From assembly GCF_002374835.1 (NCBI RefSeq), contig NZ_NWVD01000011.1, positions 1 to 64,000 of the forward strand: a stretch of 64,000 bases of DNA. Reading direction: 5' to 3'. The DNA comes from Sphingomonas ginsenosidimutans. Its GTDB lineage: Bacteria > Pseudomonadota > Alphaproteobacteria > Sphingomonadales > Sphingomonadaceae. The notes beneath the pieces are model-generated. The model did no database searches and was not told where the DNA came from. It saw only the letters and a list, made by a program, of their open reading frames with translations. The translations under genes were made by a program, and so were the position numbers. Shown one piece after another: positions 24,179-33,927 of the stretch; the stretch's first letter is position 1; each line of letters starts with the position of its first letter.

Positions 24179-26278
24179 TTGGACACACTGCCGGACCGGC
24201 TGCAGCCGGGCTCGCCCTATCCGCTTGGCGCGACCTTCGATGGTGAGGGGGTCAATTTCGCGGTCTTTTCCGCCAATGCGGATGGGATCGACTTGTGCAT
24301 CTTCGATCCCGGCGGGCGTCGCGAACTGGGCCGATTGCCGCTACCGGAATGCACCGACGAGGTGTGGCACGGCTATCTGCCCGATGTCGGCCCCGGCCTC
24401 ACCTACGGCTTTCGCGCGCATGGCCGGTACGAGCCGGAGGCCGGGCATCGTTTCAATCCGAACAAGCTGTTGCTCGATCCCTATGCGCGCAAGCTGCAGG
24501 GGCAGATCAAGTGGACCGACGCGCTTCACGGCTATCGCATCGGGTCGCGAAAGGAGGATCTGTCGTTCGACAAGCGCGACAGCGCGCCGGCGATGCCCAA
24601 GGCGGTGGTGGTCGACGATCATTGGGACTGGTCGCGCGATACCCGTCCGAACACGCCCTGGTCGGAAACCGTCATCTACGAAGCGCACGTCAAGGGGCTG
24701 ACGAAACTGATGGACGAGGTGCCGGCGCGCGAACGCGGCACCTATGCGGCGCTCGGCCATCCCGCGGTGATCCGCCACCTGAAGCGGATCGGCGTCACCG
24801 CGATCGAACTGCTGCCGATCCACGCCTTCACGCAGGACCGCTTCCTCCAGGAAAAGGGGCTGCGCAACTATTGGGGCTATAACACCCTCGGCTTCTTCGC
24901 CCCCGAACAGGGGTATATGTCGTCGGCGCATCAGGACGAACTGCGCCGCGCGGTCCACCGCCTGCACAAGGCCGGGATCGAGGTCATCCTCGACGTCGTC
25001 TACAACCACACGTGCGAGGGGTCGGAACGCGGCCCGACGCTGTCGTGGCGCGGGCTGGACAATGCCAGTTACTATCGGCTGGTCGCGGACAACCCGCGCT
25101 ACACGATCAACGACACCGGCACTGGCAACACGCTGAACATGACGAAGGCGCGCGTGATCCAGATGGTGGCGGATTCGCTGCGGTACTGGGCGAACAGTTT
25201 CGGCATCGATGGCTTCCGCTTCGACCTTGGCCTGACGCTGGGGCGCGAGGACAGCGGGTTCGATCCGGGCGCGGCGTTCTTCGACGTGCTGCGGCAGGAC
25301 CCCGTGCTGGGCCGGCTGAAGCTGATCGCGGAGCCGTGGGACGTCGGACCGGGCGGCTACCAGCTGGGCAATTTCCCGCCGGGCTTTGCCGAATGGAACG
25401 ACAAGTATCGCGACACCGTGCGCGAATATTGGCGCGGCGAGCCGGGCAAGCGCGGCGATCTGGCGGCGCGGCTGGCCGGGTCGGGCGACCTGTTCGATCG
25501 CCGCGCGCGGCGCCCCTGGGCCAGCGTCAACCTGCTGGCGGCTCACGACGGCTTCACTCTGGCCGATACGGTGATGTACGAGGAGCGCCACAACGAGGCA
25601 AACGGCGAGGACAATCGCGACGGCCATTCTCACAACGCCTCCCGCAACTGGGGCGCGGAGGGGCCGACCGACGACCCCGCGATCAACGATGCGCGCGGGC
25701 GGGTCATGCGCTCGATGCTGACGACGCTGATGACGTCGCTGGGCACGCCGATGATGGTTGCGGGCGACGAATTCGCGCGCACGCAACAGGGCAACAACAA
25801 CGCCTATTGCCAGGACAATGAGATCAGCTGGCTTGACTGGAACGCCGCCGCCACGCCGGAGGGTCAGGCGCAGGTCGACTATGTCGCACGGCTGGCGGAG
25901 TTGCGCCGGCGCTATCCGGTGCTTCATGCCGCGACGTTCCTGTACGGGCAGGATTCGCCCGGGCACGGCATCAACGATGTCGAATGGTGGGACGAGCGTG
26001 GGCAGCAATTGTCGGCGGAGGACTGGGACAATCCCGACGGGCGTGCACTGATGATGCGCCGCGCGATCCGCACCGACGATGGCCAGGTGGAGGCGGTGTC
26101 GCTGCTGCTCAACGCCAGCGGCGATCCGGTCACCTTCATGCTGCCGCCACCGCACGCCAGCCGCACCGTATTGATCGACAGCGCGCATCCCGATCAGGGT
26201 GAGATCGCGATCGACGACAGCTACGAGGTCGCGCCGCAGGGCGCGGTGCTGGTGACGTGGCGGAGCGCGTTCGAATGA
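24179..26278 (+). CDS. glgX: Glycogen debranching protein GlgX
   Basis: 699 residues if translation starts at the TTG at 24179, which has AAGGGG nine bases upstream and gives LDTLPDRLQPGSPYPLGATF, the usual GlgX beginning. An in-frame ATG at 24134 would add 15 residues but lacks a ribosome site. A CBM48 N-terminal domain is followed by a GH13 barrel: DVVYNH, nucleophile Asp in GFRFDLGLTL, acid/base Glu in IAEPWDVG, and AAHDGFTLADTV. It hydrolyses alpha-1,6 branches of glycogen limit dextrins. It is the first gene of glgX-treZ-malQ-treY, and its stop overlaps treZ in ATGA. Confidence 0.93.
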   Translation: MDTLPDRLQPGSPYPLGATFDGEGVNFAVFSANADGIDLCIFDPGGRRELGRLPLPECTDEVWHGYLPDVGPGLTYGFRAHGRYEPEAGHRFNPNKLLLDPYARKLQGQIKWTDALHGYRIGSRKEDLSFDKRDSAPAMPKAVVVDDHWDWSRDTRPNTPWSETVIYEAHVKGLTKLMDEVPARERGTYAALGHPAVIRHLKRIGVTAIELLPIHAFTQDRFLQEKGLRNYWGYNTLGFFAPEQGYMSSAHQDELRRAVHRLHKAGIEVILDVVYNHTCEGSERGPTLSWRGLDNASYYRLVADNPRYTINDTGTGNTLNMTKARVIQMVADSLRYWANSFGIDGFRFDLGLTLGREDSGFDPGAAFFDVLRQDPVLGRLKLIAEPWDVGPGGYQLGNFPPGFAEWNDKYRDTVREYWRGEPGKRGDLAARLAGSGDLFDRRARRPWASVNLLAAHDGFTLADTVMYEERHNEANGEDNRDGHSHNASRNWGAEGPTDDPAINDARGRVMRSMLTTLMTSLGTPMMVAGDEFARTQQGNNNAYCQDNEISWLDWNAAATPEGQAQVDYVARLAELRRRYPVLHAATFLYGQDSPGHGINDVEWWDERGQQLSAEDWDNPDGRALMMRRAIRTDDGQVEAVSLLLNASGDPVTFMLPPPHASRTVLIDSAHPDQGEIAIDDSYEVAPQGAVLVTWRSAFE

Positions 26279-27963
26279 CGGCTTGGGGACCGCGACCGGG
26301 CCCGGACGGGACCACCCGCTTCGTCCTGTGGGCGCCGGATGCCGATGTCGTCATGCTGGAGGTGGAGGGCACCGCCCCGGTCGCGATGACTGCCACCGGC
26401 GATGGCTGGATGGCCGCCGAGGCCCATGCCCCGCCCGGTACGCGCTACCGGTTCCGCATCGGCGATACGGAGGTGCCCGATCCTGCATCGCGCCGGCAAT
26501 CCGGCGGCGTCCATGGGTGGAGCGTCGTCACCGACACCGCGTTCGACTGGCGGAACGGCGACTGGCGCGGGCGACCGTGGCACGAAACCGTGCTGATAGA
26601 GCTGCACCCCGGAACGATGGGCGGGTTCGCCGGGATCGCGACACAATTGGCGTCGCTGGCGCAGCTTGGCATCACCGCGATCGAACTGATGCCGGTCGGC
26701 GCGTTCGGCGGCACACGCGGCTGGGGCTATGACGGCGTGCTGCCCTATGCGGTCCAGGAGGATTACGGCTCGCCTGACGATTTGCGCGCACTGGTCGACA
26801 CCGCGCACGGGCATGGCATCTCGGTCTTTCTTGACGTCGTTTACAACCATTTCGGACCGGACGGGAATTACCTGAACCTCTACGCCGCGCGCTTCTTCGA
26901 CGCCGCCGTCGATACGCCGTGGGGCGGCGCGGTGGCGGTGGCGGAGGAAGCGGTCGCGCGCTTCTTTATCGACAATGCGCTGATGTGGCTGCGCGAGTAT
27001 GGCATCGACGGGCTGCGGTTCGATGCGGTTCACGCGATCCGCAACCCCGCTTTCCTGGACCGGATGGCGCGCGAAATCCGCCACGCGCTGCCGGAGCGAC
27101 ACGTCCATCTGGTGCTCGAAAACGAAGAGAATGATGCCGCGCGGCTGGCGCGCGGCGGCTACGATGCGCAGTGGAACGACGATTTTCACAACGTCCTCCA
27201 CGTCCTGCTCACCGGCGAGCGTGATTCCTATTATGCCGATTTCGCGGATCGTCCGGCGGAACGGCTGGCGCGCTGCCTCTCGCAAGGGTTCATCTATCAG
27301 GGCGAGCCGTCACCCAACCACGACGGCGCGCCGCGCGGCACGCCCAGCGCGCACCTGCCCCCGACCGCGTTCGTCGCCTTCCTCCAGAATCACGACCAGG
27401 TCGGCAACCGCGCGCTTGGCGAACGGCTGATCGCGCTGACCGATCCGGCACGGCTGCGGGCGGCGACCGCGCTGCTGCTGCTGTCGCCGCAAATCCCGAT
27501 GCTGTTCATGGGTGAGGAACAGGGCAGCGAGACGCCGTTCCTGTTCTTCACCGATTTCCATGACGAACTTGCCGATGCGGTGCGCGAAGGGCGGCGGCGG
27601 GAGTTCGCGAAGTTCGCAGCCTTCGCGGACCCCGACGCGCGCGCCGCCATCCCCGATCCGAATGCGGTCGCCACGTTCGATGCCTCGCGCACTGTACCGG
27701 GGCTTGCGGCGGACGACTGGAGGACCTTTTATCGACACCTGCTTGCGCTGCGGCATACCCTGATCGTTCCGCACCTGGCCGGCGCGACCGCGCTGAATGC
27801 GGTCGCCACCGGTGATGCGGCGGTGACCGCGCGCTGGCGGTTGGCGGACGGCAGCACGCTGGGCTTTGCGATCGACCTGGGCGACGCGCCCGCCCCGCTG
27901 CCCACGCCGCCGGGGGTTATCGTCACCGACAGCACGCGCTTCGTCGCGTGGATCGCGCGATGA
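26275..27963 (+). CDS. treZ: Malto-oligosyltrehalose trehalohydrolase
   Basis: 562 residues from the ATG at 26275 inside the ATGA overlap with glgX (another ATG at 26257 is possible). A short CBM48-like N-terminus (FVLWAPDADVVMLEVEG) leads into a GH13 barrel with DVVYNHFGPDGNYL, nucleophile Asp in GLRFDAVHAI, acid/base Glu in LVLENEENDA and FLQNHDQVGNRALG. These are TreZ-type motifs: the enzyme releases trehalose from maltooligosyl-trehalose. Its partner TreY is encoded two genes downstream. Confidence 0.93.
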   Translation: MTAWGPRPGPDGTTRFVLWAPDADVVMLEVEGTAPVAMTATGDGWMAAEAHAPPGTRYRFRIGDTEVPDPASRRQSGGVHGWSVVTDTAFDWRNGDWRGRPWHETVLIELHPGTMGGFAGIATQLASLAQLGITAIELMPVGAFGGTRGWGYDGVLPYAVQEDYGSPDDLRALVDTAHGHGISVFLDVVYNHFGPDGNYLNLYAARFFDAAVDTPWGGAVAVAEEAVARFFIDNALMWLREYGIDGLRFDAVHAIRNPAFLDRMAREIRHALPERHVHLVLENEENDAARLARGGYDAQWNDDFHNVLHVLLTGERDSYYADFADRPAERLARCLSQGFIYQGEPSPNHDGAPRGTPSAHLPPTAFVAFLQNHDQVGNRALGERLIALTDPARLRAATALLLLSPQIPMLFMGEEQGSETPFLFFTDFHDELADAVREGRRREFAKFAAFADPDARAAIPDPNAVATFDASRTVPGLAADDWRTFYRHLLALRHTLIVPHLAGATALNAVATGDAAVTARWRLADGSTLGFAIDLGDAPAPLPTPPGVIVTDSTRFVAWIAR

Positions 27964-29819
27964 CCGGCGCGGTGGGGCTGCAACGCGACTGGGTGGATGC
28001 CGACGGCCGGGCGCAGCGTGTCGAGGAGGAAGTGCTGCGCGCGATCGGCGACCGGCTGGACCCCACCCCCGCCGCCGAACCGTTCCTGTCGGGCGATGCC
28101 GGAACGCGCGTGGTCCTGCCGCCCGGATGCGCCGGCACCGCGCAGGTGACGTTCGACGACGGCAGCGGCGCGGCCTTCCCGCTGGACGAGGCGCGGCGAC
28201 TGCCGCCGCTCGACAAGGTGGGCTATCATCACGTCGAGGTGGCGGGCCGGCGCTTCCAGCTGGCGCTCGCCCCGCGCCGCTGCCCGGAACCGCCGCCGCG
28301 CGGCTGGGGCCTGGCGGTGCAGATCCCGGCGCTGCGCGGCCGGGCCGAGCGGCCGTTCGGCGATGCCGGCACGCTGGCAGAAAGCGTGGCGGCGATGGCG
28401 CGTGCGCATGCATCGGCGGTCGCGATCAGCCCGACGCATGCGCTGTTCCCGTCCGCCCCCGCGCGATTCAGCCCCTATGCGCCGTCGAGCCGGCTGTTCC
28501 ACAACGTCATACTCGCCGATCCTGGGCTGATCGACCTGCCGCTTCCCCCCGCCCCGGCCGCAGCGATGATCGACTGGCAAGGGGCGATCCCGGCACGGAT
28601 GGCGGCGCTGCGCGGTGCCTATAATGCCGCGGGAGAGGCCGCACGAGCGGCAGCACAGGCATACCGCCGGCAGAAGGGCGCGGCGCTGGAGCACCACGCG
28701 CGGTTCGATGCGCTCCACGGCCGGCTCGGCGGCAACGGCTGGCGCGACTGGTCAGCGGACGTGCACGACGCGCATGGCGAGACGGTGCTGCGCTTCGCCG
28801 CGGAGGCCGAGGGCGACATCGCCTTCTTCGCGTTCCTGCAATGGCTGACCGACCTGACGCTGGCGCAGGCGCAGCGCGTGGCCGGCGGCACCATGCCGGT
28901 GGGGCTGGTCGCGGACCTGGCGGTCGGCATGGCGCCCGACGGCAGCCATGCGTGGAGCGCGCCTGGCGAGGTGCTGACCGGCCTCAGCGTCGGCGCGCCG
29001 CCCGATCCGCTGGGACCGGCCGGGCAGAATTGGGGGATCACCACGCTCGACCCTTTCGCGCTGGAACGTACCGGATTCGCCCCGTTCATCGCGACGCTGC
29101 GCGCGGCGTTCGCCCATGCGGGCGGGCTGCGCGTCGATCACGCGCTGGGATTGGAGCGGCTTTGGGTGATCCCGGAGGGCGCAAGCGCCGATCAGGGCGC
29201 GTACCTGACGATGCCCGGCGATCACCTGCGCCGCATCCTGTCGATCGAGGCGCAGCGCGCCGGCGCGATCGTTATCGCCGAGGATCTGGGGACCGTGCCG
29301 CCCGGCTTTCGCGACACGCTGGCGGCGCGGTGCATGCTGGGGATGCGCGTGCTGCCGTTCGAGCGCGACCACGACGGCGGCTTCACCCCGCCCGCGCAAT
29401 GGGACGAGGCGGCGGTGGCGATGACGGGCACGCACGATACCCCCACGATCGCCGGCTGGTGGAAGGGCCGCGATCTCGACTGGCGCGAGAAGCTGGGCGC
29501 GACGGTCGATCGCGCGCATCGCGACGAGGAACGTACCGCGCTGTGGCGTGCGATCGACGGCACCGGCGCCCCCCCGGCCGAGGCGCCCGTCGATGCGATC
29601 CTCGCGCATGTCGCCGCGGCACCGGGGGCACTGGCGATCTTCCCGATGGAGGATCTGCTGGCGATGGAGGAGCAACCCAACCTGCCCGGCACGATCGACG
29701 AACATCCCAACTGGCGGCGACGCCTGCCCGCGGCGACCGACGTGTTGCTGGCGCGACGACCGGTCGCGCGACGTACCGCTCTCCTCACCGCACGGCGCCC
29801 AGGAAAGGCCTCCGCATGA
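27960..29819 (+). CDS. malQ: 4-alpha-glucanotransferase
   Basis: 619 residues from the ATG at 27960 (ATGA overlap with treZ). After an N-terminal extension of about 110 residues the GH77 motifs appear: WGLAVQIPALRG, nucleophile Asp in GLRVDHALGLERL, acid/base Glu in IAEDLGTVPP, and TGTHDTPTIAGWW. Amylomaltase transfers maltodextrin units, so it can recycle short dextrins into chains long enough for TreY. It lies between treZ and treY, with ATGA overlaps on both sides. Confidence 0.93.
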   Translation: MTGAVGLQRDWVDADGRAQRVEEEVLRAIGDRLDPTPAAEPFLSGDAGTRVVLPPGCAGTAQVTFDDGSGAAFPLDEARRLPPLDKVGYHHVEVAGRRFQLALAPRRCPEPPPRGWGLAVQIPALRGRAERPFGDAGTLAESVAAMARAHASAVAISPTHALFPSAPARFSPYAPSSRLFHNVILADPGLIDLPLPPAPAAAMIDWQGAIPARMAALRGAYNAAGEAARAAAQAYRRQKGAALEHHARFDALHGRLGGNGWRDWSADVHDAHGETVLRFAAEAEGDIAFFAFLQWLTDLTLAQAQRVAGGTMPVGLVADLAVGMAPDGSHAWSAPGEVLTGLSVGAPPDPLGPAGQNWGITTLDPFALERTGFAPFIATLRAAFAHAGGLRVDHALGLERLWVIPEGASADQGAYLTMPGDHLRRILSIEAQRAGAIVIAEDLGTVPPGFRDTLAARCMLGMRVLPFERDHDGGFTPPAQWDEAAVAMTGTHDTPTIAGWWKGRDLDWREKLGATVDRAHRDEERTALWRAIDGTGAPPAEAPVDAILAHVAAAPGALAIFPMEDLLAMEEQPNLPGTIDEHPNWRRRLPAATDVLLARRPVARRTALLTARRPGKASA

Positions 29820-32146
29820 TCCCGCGCGCGACCTATCGACTGCAATTCCACGAGGGCTTCACCTTCGCCGATGCGGAGGCGATCGTTCCGTATCTCGACC
29901 GGCTCGGCATCAGCCACATTTACGCCTCCCCGATCACCGTCGCCGCGCCCGGCTCGACCCACTTCTACGACGTGGCCGACCCGACGCGCATCTCCCCCGC
30001 ACTGGGCGGGGAAGAGCGCTTCCGTTCGCTGGTGGCCGCGCTGCGTGCGCGCGATATGGGCGTAATCCTGGATATCGTTCCCAATCACATGGGCGTGGCG
30101 GGCGGCGCCAATCCGTGGTGGAACGACGTGCTGCGCGCGGGCCGCGACAGCGCCTATGCCGCAACCTTCGACATCGACTGGGACGGGCCGATCGTGCTGC
30201 CCGTGCTGGGTGCGCCCCTGTCGGAGGCGCTGGCGAACGGCGACCTGGCGGTGGAGCGCGATGGCGATCGATGGTCGGTCGTGGCCTATGGCGAGCATCG
30301 CTTTCCGATCCGCGACGAGGATCAGGCGACGGCGCCCGACCTGCCCCTGCCCGACCTGCTCGCCCGGCAGCATTACCGCCTTGCATGGTGGCGGGTCGCC
30401 AATGACGAGCTGAACTGGCGGCGCTTCTTTACGATCAACGACCTGGCCGGCGTGCGGATCGAGGACCCGGCGGTGTTCGACGCAACGCACGCGCTCTACA
30501 TCCGGCTGATCGGGGAACGCCTGATCGACGGCGTGCGCGTCGACCATGTCGACGGGCTGGCTGATCCGATCGGCTATTGCCGGACGCTGCGCGAACGGCT
30601 GGGCGACGCGGCGTGGATATTGGTCGAGAAGATCCTGGCCCCCGCCGATCCGCAACCGGGCGCGGACTGGGGGCTGGACGGGACCAGCGGCTACGACTTC
30701 ATGGAGCAGGTATCGCTGCTGATCCATGACCGCGCGGGTGTGGACGCACTGGAGCGAACATGGTCGCGGCTGACCGGCGAAAGCGCGGACTTCGCGCCTG
30801 AGGAATTCGTCGCGCGGCAGGACCTGCTGGCGTGGCAGTTCGCGGGGCAGCTGGATCGCTGCGTCGCCGCCTTTTCCGCGATCGCCCCCGACGGCATCAC
30901 CACGGCGATGCTGCGCCGCGCGATCGAGCGGTTGCTGTGGGTGTTTCCCGTCTATCGCACCTATGGCACAGGCCAGGCCGCTCCGGCATCGGATGAGACC
31001 ATCCGCCGCGTCGCGCGGGAGCAGGTGGCGCCGCTGATCCCGCCGGGCGAGACCGCGGTGGTCGACATGGTTCTGGACTGGCTGGCCGGCACCGGCCCGC
31101 ATGCCGTCGAAGCAGGTGACGCAGTGCGACGGTTCCAGCAACTCTCGGCGCCGATCGCGGCCAAGGCGGTCGAGGATACCGCCTTCTACCGCTATGGCCG
31201 GTTGCTGTCGCGCAACGACGTTGGCGCGGATGCGGAACTGCTGGGCGTGCATCCCGACACCTTCCACGATCTGACGCGGCAGCGCGCGACGGCCGTGCCG
31301 CACGCGATGCTGACCACCGCCACCCATGACCACAAGCGCGGCGAGGATGCGCGCGCGCGGCTGGCGGTGCTCAGCGCGATGCCCGATGCATGGGCTGAGC
31401 AGGCGGACCGCTGGATGCGGCGCAGCGCCGATGCCCCCGTCCACCCCGCCGACCGCTATATGCTGTTTCAATCGCTGCTGGGCGCCTGGCCGGAACAGGG
31501 GCCGGACGACGAGTTCGCGGAACGGATCAAGGCATGGCAGCGAAAGGCGCTGCGCGAGGCGAAGCTGCGATCGTCATGGGAGGGGCCTGACGAGGGCTAT
31601 GAGGCGGACGCCGCCGCCTTGGTCGATACGCTGCTGGACGATCCCGCATTCGTCACCGAGATGGGCGCGATGGTGGCGCGGATCGCCCCGGCCGCGCTCG
31701 ACAACGCGCTGGTTCAGCTGCTGTTGCGGATGACGCTTCCGGGGGTCCCCGATTGCTATCAGGGCACCGAACTGATCGATCTCAGCCTCGTCGATCCCGA
31801 TAATCGCCGCCCGGTCGATTTCACGCACCGGGCCGGGTTGCTCGACGGCGACGAGCTGCCGCCGAAGATGCGCCTTATCACCGATCTGCTGGCGCTGCGG
31901 CGCGCCCATCCCGCGCTGTTCGAACAGGGAGATTATGCCCCCGCCGTGGCGACCGGCCTCGGTTTCGACCACCTGCTGGCTTTCGAACGGCGACACGGCA
32001 ACGAGACGTTGCGCTGCGCGGTGAGACTGCACGGCTATATCGCCAAGCCGGACGACCGGTTCACCTTCACCAATGGGGCCGAGGTGTCGGCGGCAACGAT
32101 CCTTGAAGATCGCGCGATCTGGTATGATTGCATTAACTGCAACTAG
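29816..32146 (+). CDS. treY: Malto-oligosyltrehalose synthase
   Basis: 776 residues from the ATG at 29816 (AGGAAAGG upstream, ATGA overlap with malQ). The N-terminus IPRATYRLQFHEGFTFADAE is the TreY signature, followed by DIVPNHMG, nucleophile Asp in GVRVDHVDGLADP, acid/base Glu in ILVEKILAP and TTATHDHKRGEDARARL. It isomerises the reducing-end alpha-1,4 link of maltodextrins to alpha-1,1, making maltooligosyl-trehalose for TreZ. It is the last gene of the operon; a terminator lies 87 bases downstream. Confidence 0.94.
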   Translation: MIPRATYRLQFHEGFTFADAEAIVPYLDRLGISHIYASPITVAAPGSTHFYDVADPTRISPALGGEERFRSLVAALRARDMGVILDIVPNHMGVAGGANPWWNDVLRAGRDSAYAATFDIDWDGPIVLPVLGAPLSEALANGDLAVERDGDRWSVVAYGEHRFPIRDEDQATAPDLPLPDLLARQHYRLAWWRVANDELNWRRFFTINDLAGVRIEDPAVFDATHALYIRLIGERLIDGVRVDHVDGLADPIGYCRTLRERLGDAAWILVEKILAPADPQPGADWGLDGTSGYDFMEQVSLLIHDRAGVDALERTWSRLTGESADFAPEEFVARQDLLAWQFAGQLDRCVAAFSAIAPDGITTAMLRRAIERLLWVFPVYRTYGTGQAAPASDETIRRVAREQVAPLIPPGETAVVDMVLDWLAGTGPHAVEAGDAVRRFQQLSAPIAAKAVEDTAFYRYGRLLSRNDVGADAELLGVHPDTFHDLTRQRATAVPHAMLTTATHDHKRGEDARARLAVLSAMPDAWAEQADRWMRRSADAPVHPADRYMLFQSLLGAWPEQGPDDEFAERIKAWQRKALREAKLRSSWEGPDEGYEADAAALVDTLLDDPAFVTEMGAMVARIAPAALDNALVQLLLRMTLPGVPDCYQGTELIDLSLVDPDNRRPVDFTHRAGLLDGDELPPKMRLITDLLALRRAHPALFEQGDYAPAVATGLGFDHLLAFERRHGNETLRCAVRLHGYIAKPDDRFTFTNGAEVSAATILEDRAIWYDCINCN

Positions 32147-32232
32147 GCTTGAGCGCATTGCACTTGCGTACAGCAGTGCTGCACCGCAAAAAGAACGGGC
32201 CTTTCAGGCATCCTCTCCTAAAAACTTTCCAC

Positions 32233-32258
32233 GCCGGGGTTCGCCCCGGCTTTTTTTT
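32233..32258 (+). terminator. Intrinsic terminator after treY
   Basis: GCCGGGG, a TTCG tetraloop and CCCCGGC are followed directly by eight T. This is a textbook Rho-independent terminator on the plus strand, closing the trehalose operon and separating it from the convergent glpK. Confidence 0.93.
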
Positions 32259-32282
32259 GGCTTGTCTCGTTTTCCGCGCGTC

Positions 32283-33797
32283 TCAGGCGATGCGCCGCGC
32301 CGCAGGGGTCAGCGTCTTGCCCACGGCGTCATGCCACCCGGCAACCAGCGCGTCACGATGGTCCGCGGCCATCGCCGGCTCGAAACAATCGGCCCGCGCC
32401 CAGGTCGCGGCCAGCGCGTCCAGATCCTTCCACACCCCGGTCGCCAGCCCGGCGTGAAAGGCAGCGCCCAGCGCGGTCGTCTCCAGATGGGCGGGACGTT
32501 CGACCGGTACGTCGAGCAGATCGGCGAGGAACTGGCACAGCCAGTCGTTGGCGGCCATGCCGCCATCGACGCGGATCGTTTCCGGCGCGCGGCCGCAATC
32601 GGCGATCATCGCATCGGTCAGATCCATCGTCTGATATCCGACCGCCTCCAGCGCGGCGCGCGCCAGATGTGCCTGAGTCGCGCCCAGCGTCAGGCCGAAG
32701 ATCGCGCCGCGCGCATCCGGGTCCCAGTGCGGCGCCCCCAGCCCGACGAACGCCGGCACCATGTAAACGCCATGACTGTCGGGGACGGTCGTCGCCAGAT
32801 CGTTGGTTTCGCTGGCATGGGTGATGACGCCGATGCCGTCGCGCAGCCATTTGATCGCGGCGCCCGCGACGAAGATCGACCCTTCCAGCGCATAGGTCAT
32901 CCGCCCGCCGAGCCGATAGGCGGGCGTGGTGAGCAAGCGATGCTCGGACCGCACCGCTTCCTCTCCCGTGTTCAGCAGCATGAAGCAGCCGGTTCCGTAG
33001 GTCGACTTGGCCATCCCGCGCGCGAAGCACGCCTGACCGAACAGCGCGGCCTGCTGGTCACCCGCCATGCCCGCGATCGGGATCGCGGCGTCGAACAGGC
33101 CGTCGGCGGTGTGGCCGAACAGATGGGAATTGTCGTGCACCTCCGGCAGCAGCGCCATCGGCACGCGAAAGAGAGCACACAACTCCTCGTCCCAGCGCTG
33201 CCTGCGGATATCGTAGAGCAACGTGCGGCCAGCGTTGGTGACGTCGGTAGCATGCGCCGCGCCGCCGGTCAGCCGCCACAGCAGGAAACAATCGATCGTC
33301 CCGAACGCCAGTTCGCCGCGCTCCGCCCGCTCGCGCGCGCCGTCGACGTGATCCAGGATCCAGCTGAGCTTGGTCGCGGAGAAATAGGGGTCGATCAGCA
33401 GCCCGGTCTTGGCGCGCACCATCGGTTCGTGCCCGGCCGCCTTCAGTTCGGCGCACCAGCCGGCGGTGCGGCGATCCTGCCAGACGATCGCGCGGTGGAT
33501 CGGCACGCCGGTCGCGCGGTCCCAGACCACTACCGTCTCGCGCTGGTTGGTGATGCCGATTCCGGCGATGCCGGCCGCGCCGACGCCGCTGTCGGCGATC
33601 GCCGCGCGCGTCACGGACAGCGTGTCGCGCCAGATGTCTTCCGGATCGTGCTCCACCCAGCCGCCCTGCGGATAATGTTGCGCGAATTCGGTCTGTGCGG
33701 TGGCGACCGGGCGCGCGTTCGCATCGAACACGATCGCGCGGGTCGATGTCGTCCCCTGATCTATCGCCAGCACGTGCGTGCCCGTCGTTTCAGCCAC
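32283..33797 (-). CDS. glpK: Glycerol kinase
   Basis: 504 residues, the family length. The FGGY-type N-terminus [17 protein letters not shown] (phosphate loop), the [13 protein letters not shown] motif, and the C-terminal FGGY signature region ([40 protein letters not shown]) are all present. It phosphorylates glycerol to sn-glycerol 3-phosphate in the cytoplasm. It is divergent from glpD, sharing a 130-base control region with operator-like repeats. No glpF facilitator is adjacent. Confidence 0.96.
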   Translation of the reverse strand: MAETTGTHVLAIDQGTTSTRAIVFDANARPVATAQTEFAQHYPQGGWVEHDPEDIWRDTLSVTRAAIADSGVGAAGIAGIGITNQRETVVVWDRATGVPIHRAIVWQDRRTAGWCAELKAAGHEPMVRAKTGLLIDPYFSATKLSWILDHVDGARERAERGELAFGTIDCFLLWRLTGGAAHATDVTNAGRTLLYDIRRQRWDEELCALFRVPMALLPEVHDNSHLFGHTADGLFDAAIPIAGMAGDQQAALFGQACFARGMAKSTYGTGCFMLLNTGEEAVRSEHRLLTTPAYRLGGRMTYALEGSIFVAGAAIKWLRDGIGVITHASETNDLATTVPDSHGVYMVPAFVGLGAPHWDPDARGAIFGLTLGATQAHLARAALEAVGYQTMDLTDAMIADCGRAPETIRVDGGMAANDWLCQFLADLLDVPVERPAHLETTALGAAFHAGLATGVWKDLDALAATWARADCFEPAMAADHRDALVAGWHDAVGKTLTPAARRIA

Positions 33798-33857
33798 CGC
33801 GCCTCTCCTTCATCCCTCGTCATCCCGCTTGTCCGCGCGCATCAGGCGAACGTCAAC

Positions 33858-33885
33858 ACTTTCGTTTGAAAGTTCGTTTGTTCGG
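33858..33885. promoter_or_regulatory. Probable GlpR operator region between glpK and glpD
   Basis: ACTTTC-GTTT-GAAAGT is a perfect inverted repeat (33858-33873), overlapped by two direct copies of TTCGTTTG twelve bases apart (33861-33868 and 33873-33880) and a further TTCGG. TTCG-containing half-sites are typical of DeoR/GlpR operators. The site lies about midway between both start codons, so it could control both genes. Confidence 0.6.
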
Positions 33886-33927
33886 TTCCATATTGACGGT
33901 GATCAGTGGGCGGCAGGAACGAACGGA

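Noticed and set aside
24341..26188. Minus-strand ORF of 615 codons
   Set aside because: Antisense shadow of glgX without conserved motifs.
28841..29815. Upstream extension of the treY frame
   Set aside because: The extension overlaps malQ out of frame; the ATG at 29816 has a ribosome site and gives the family N-terminus.
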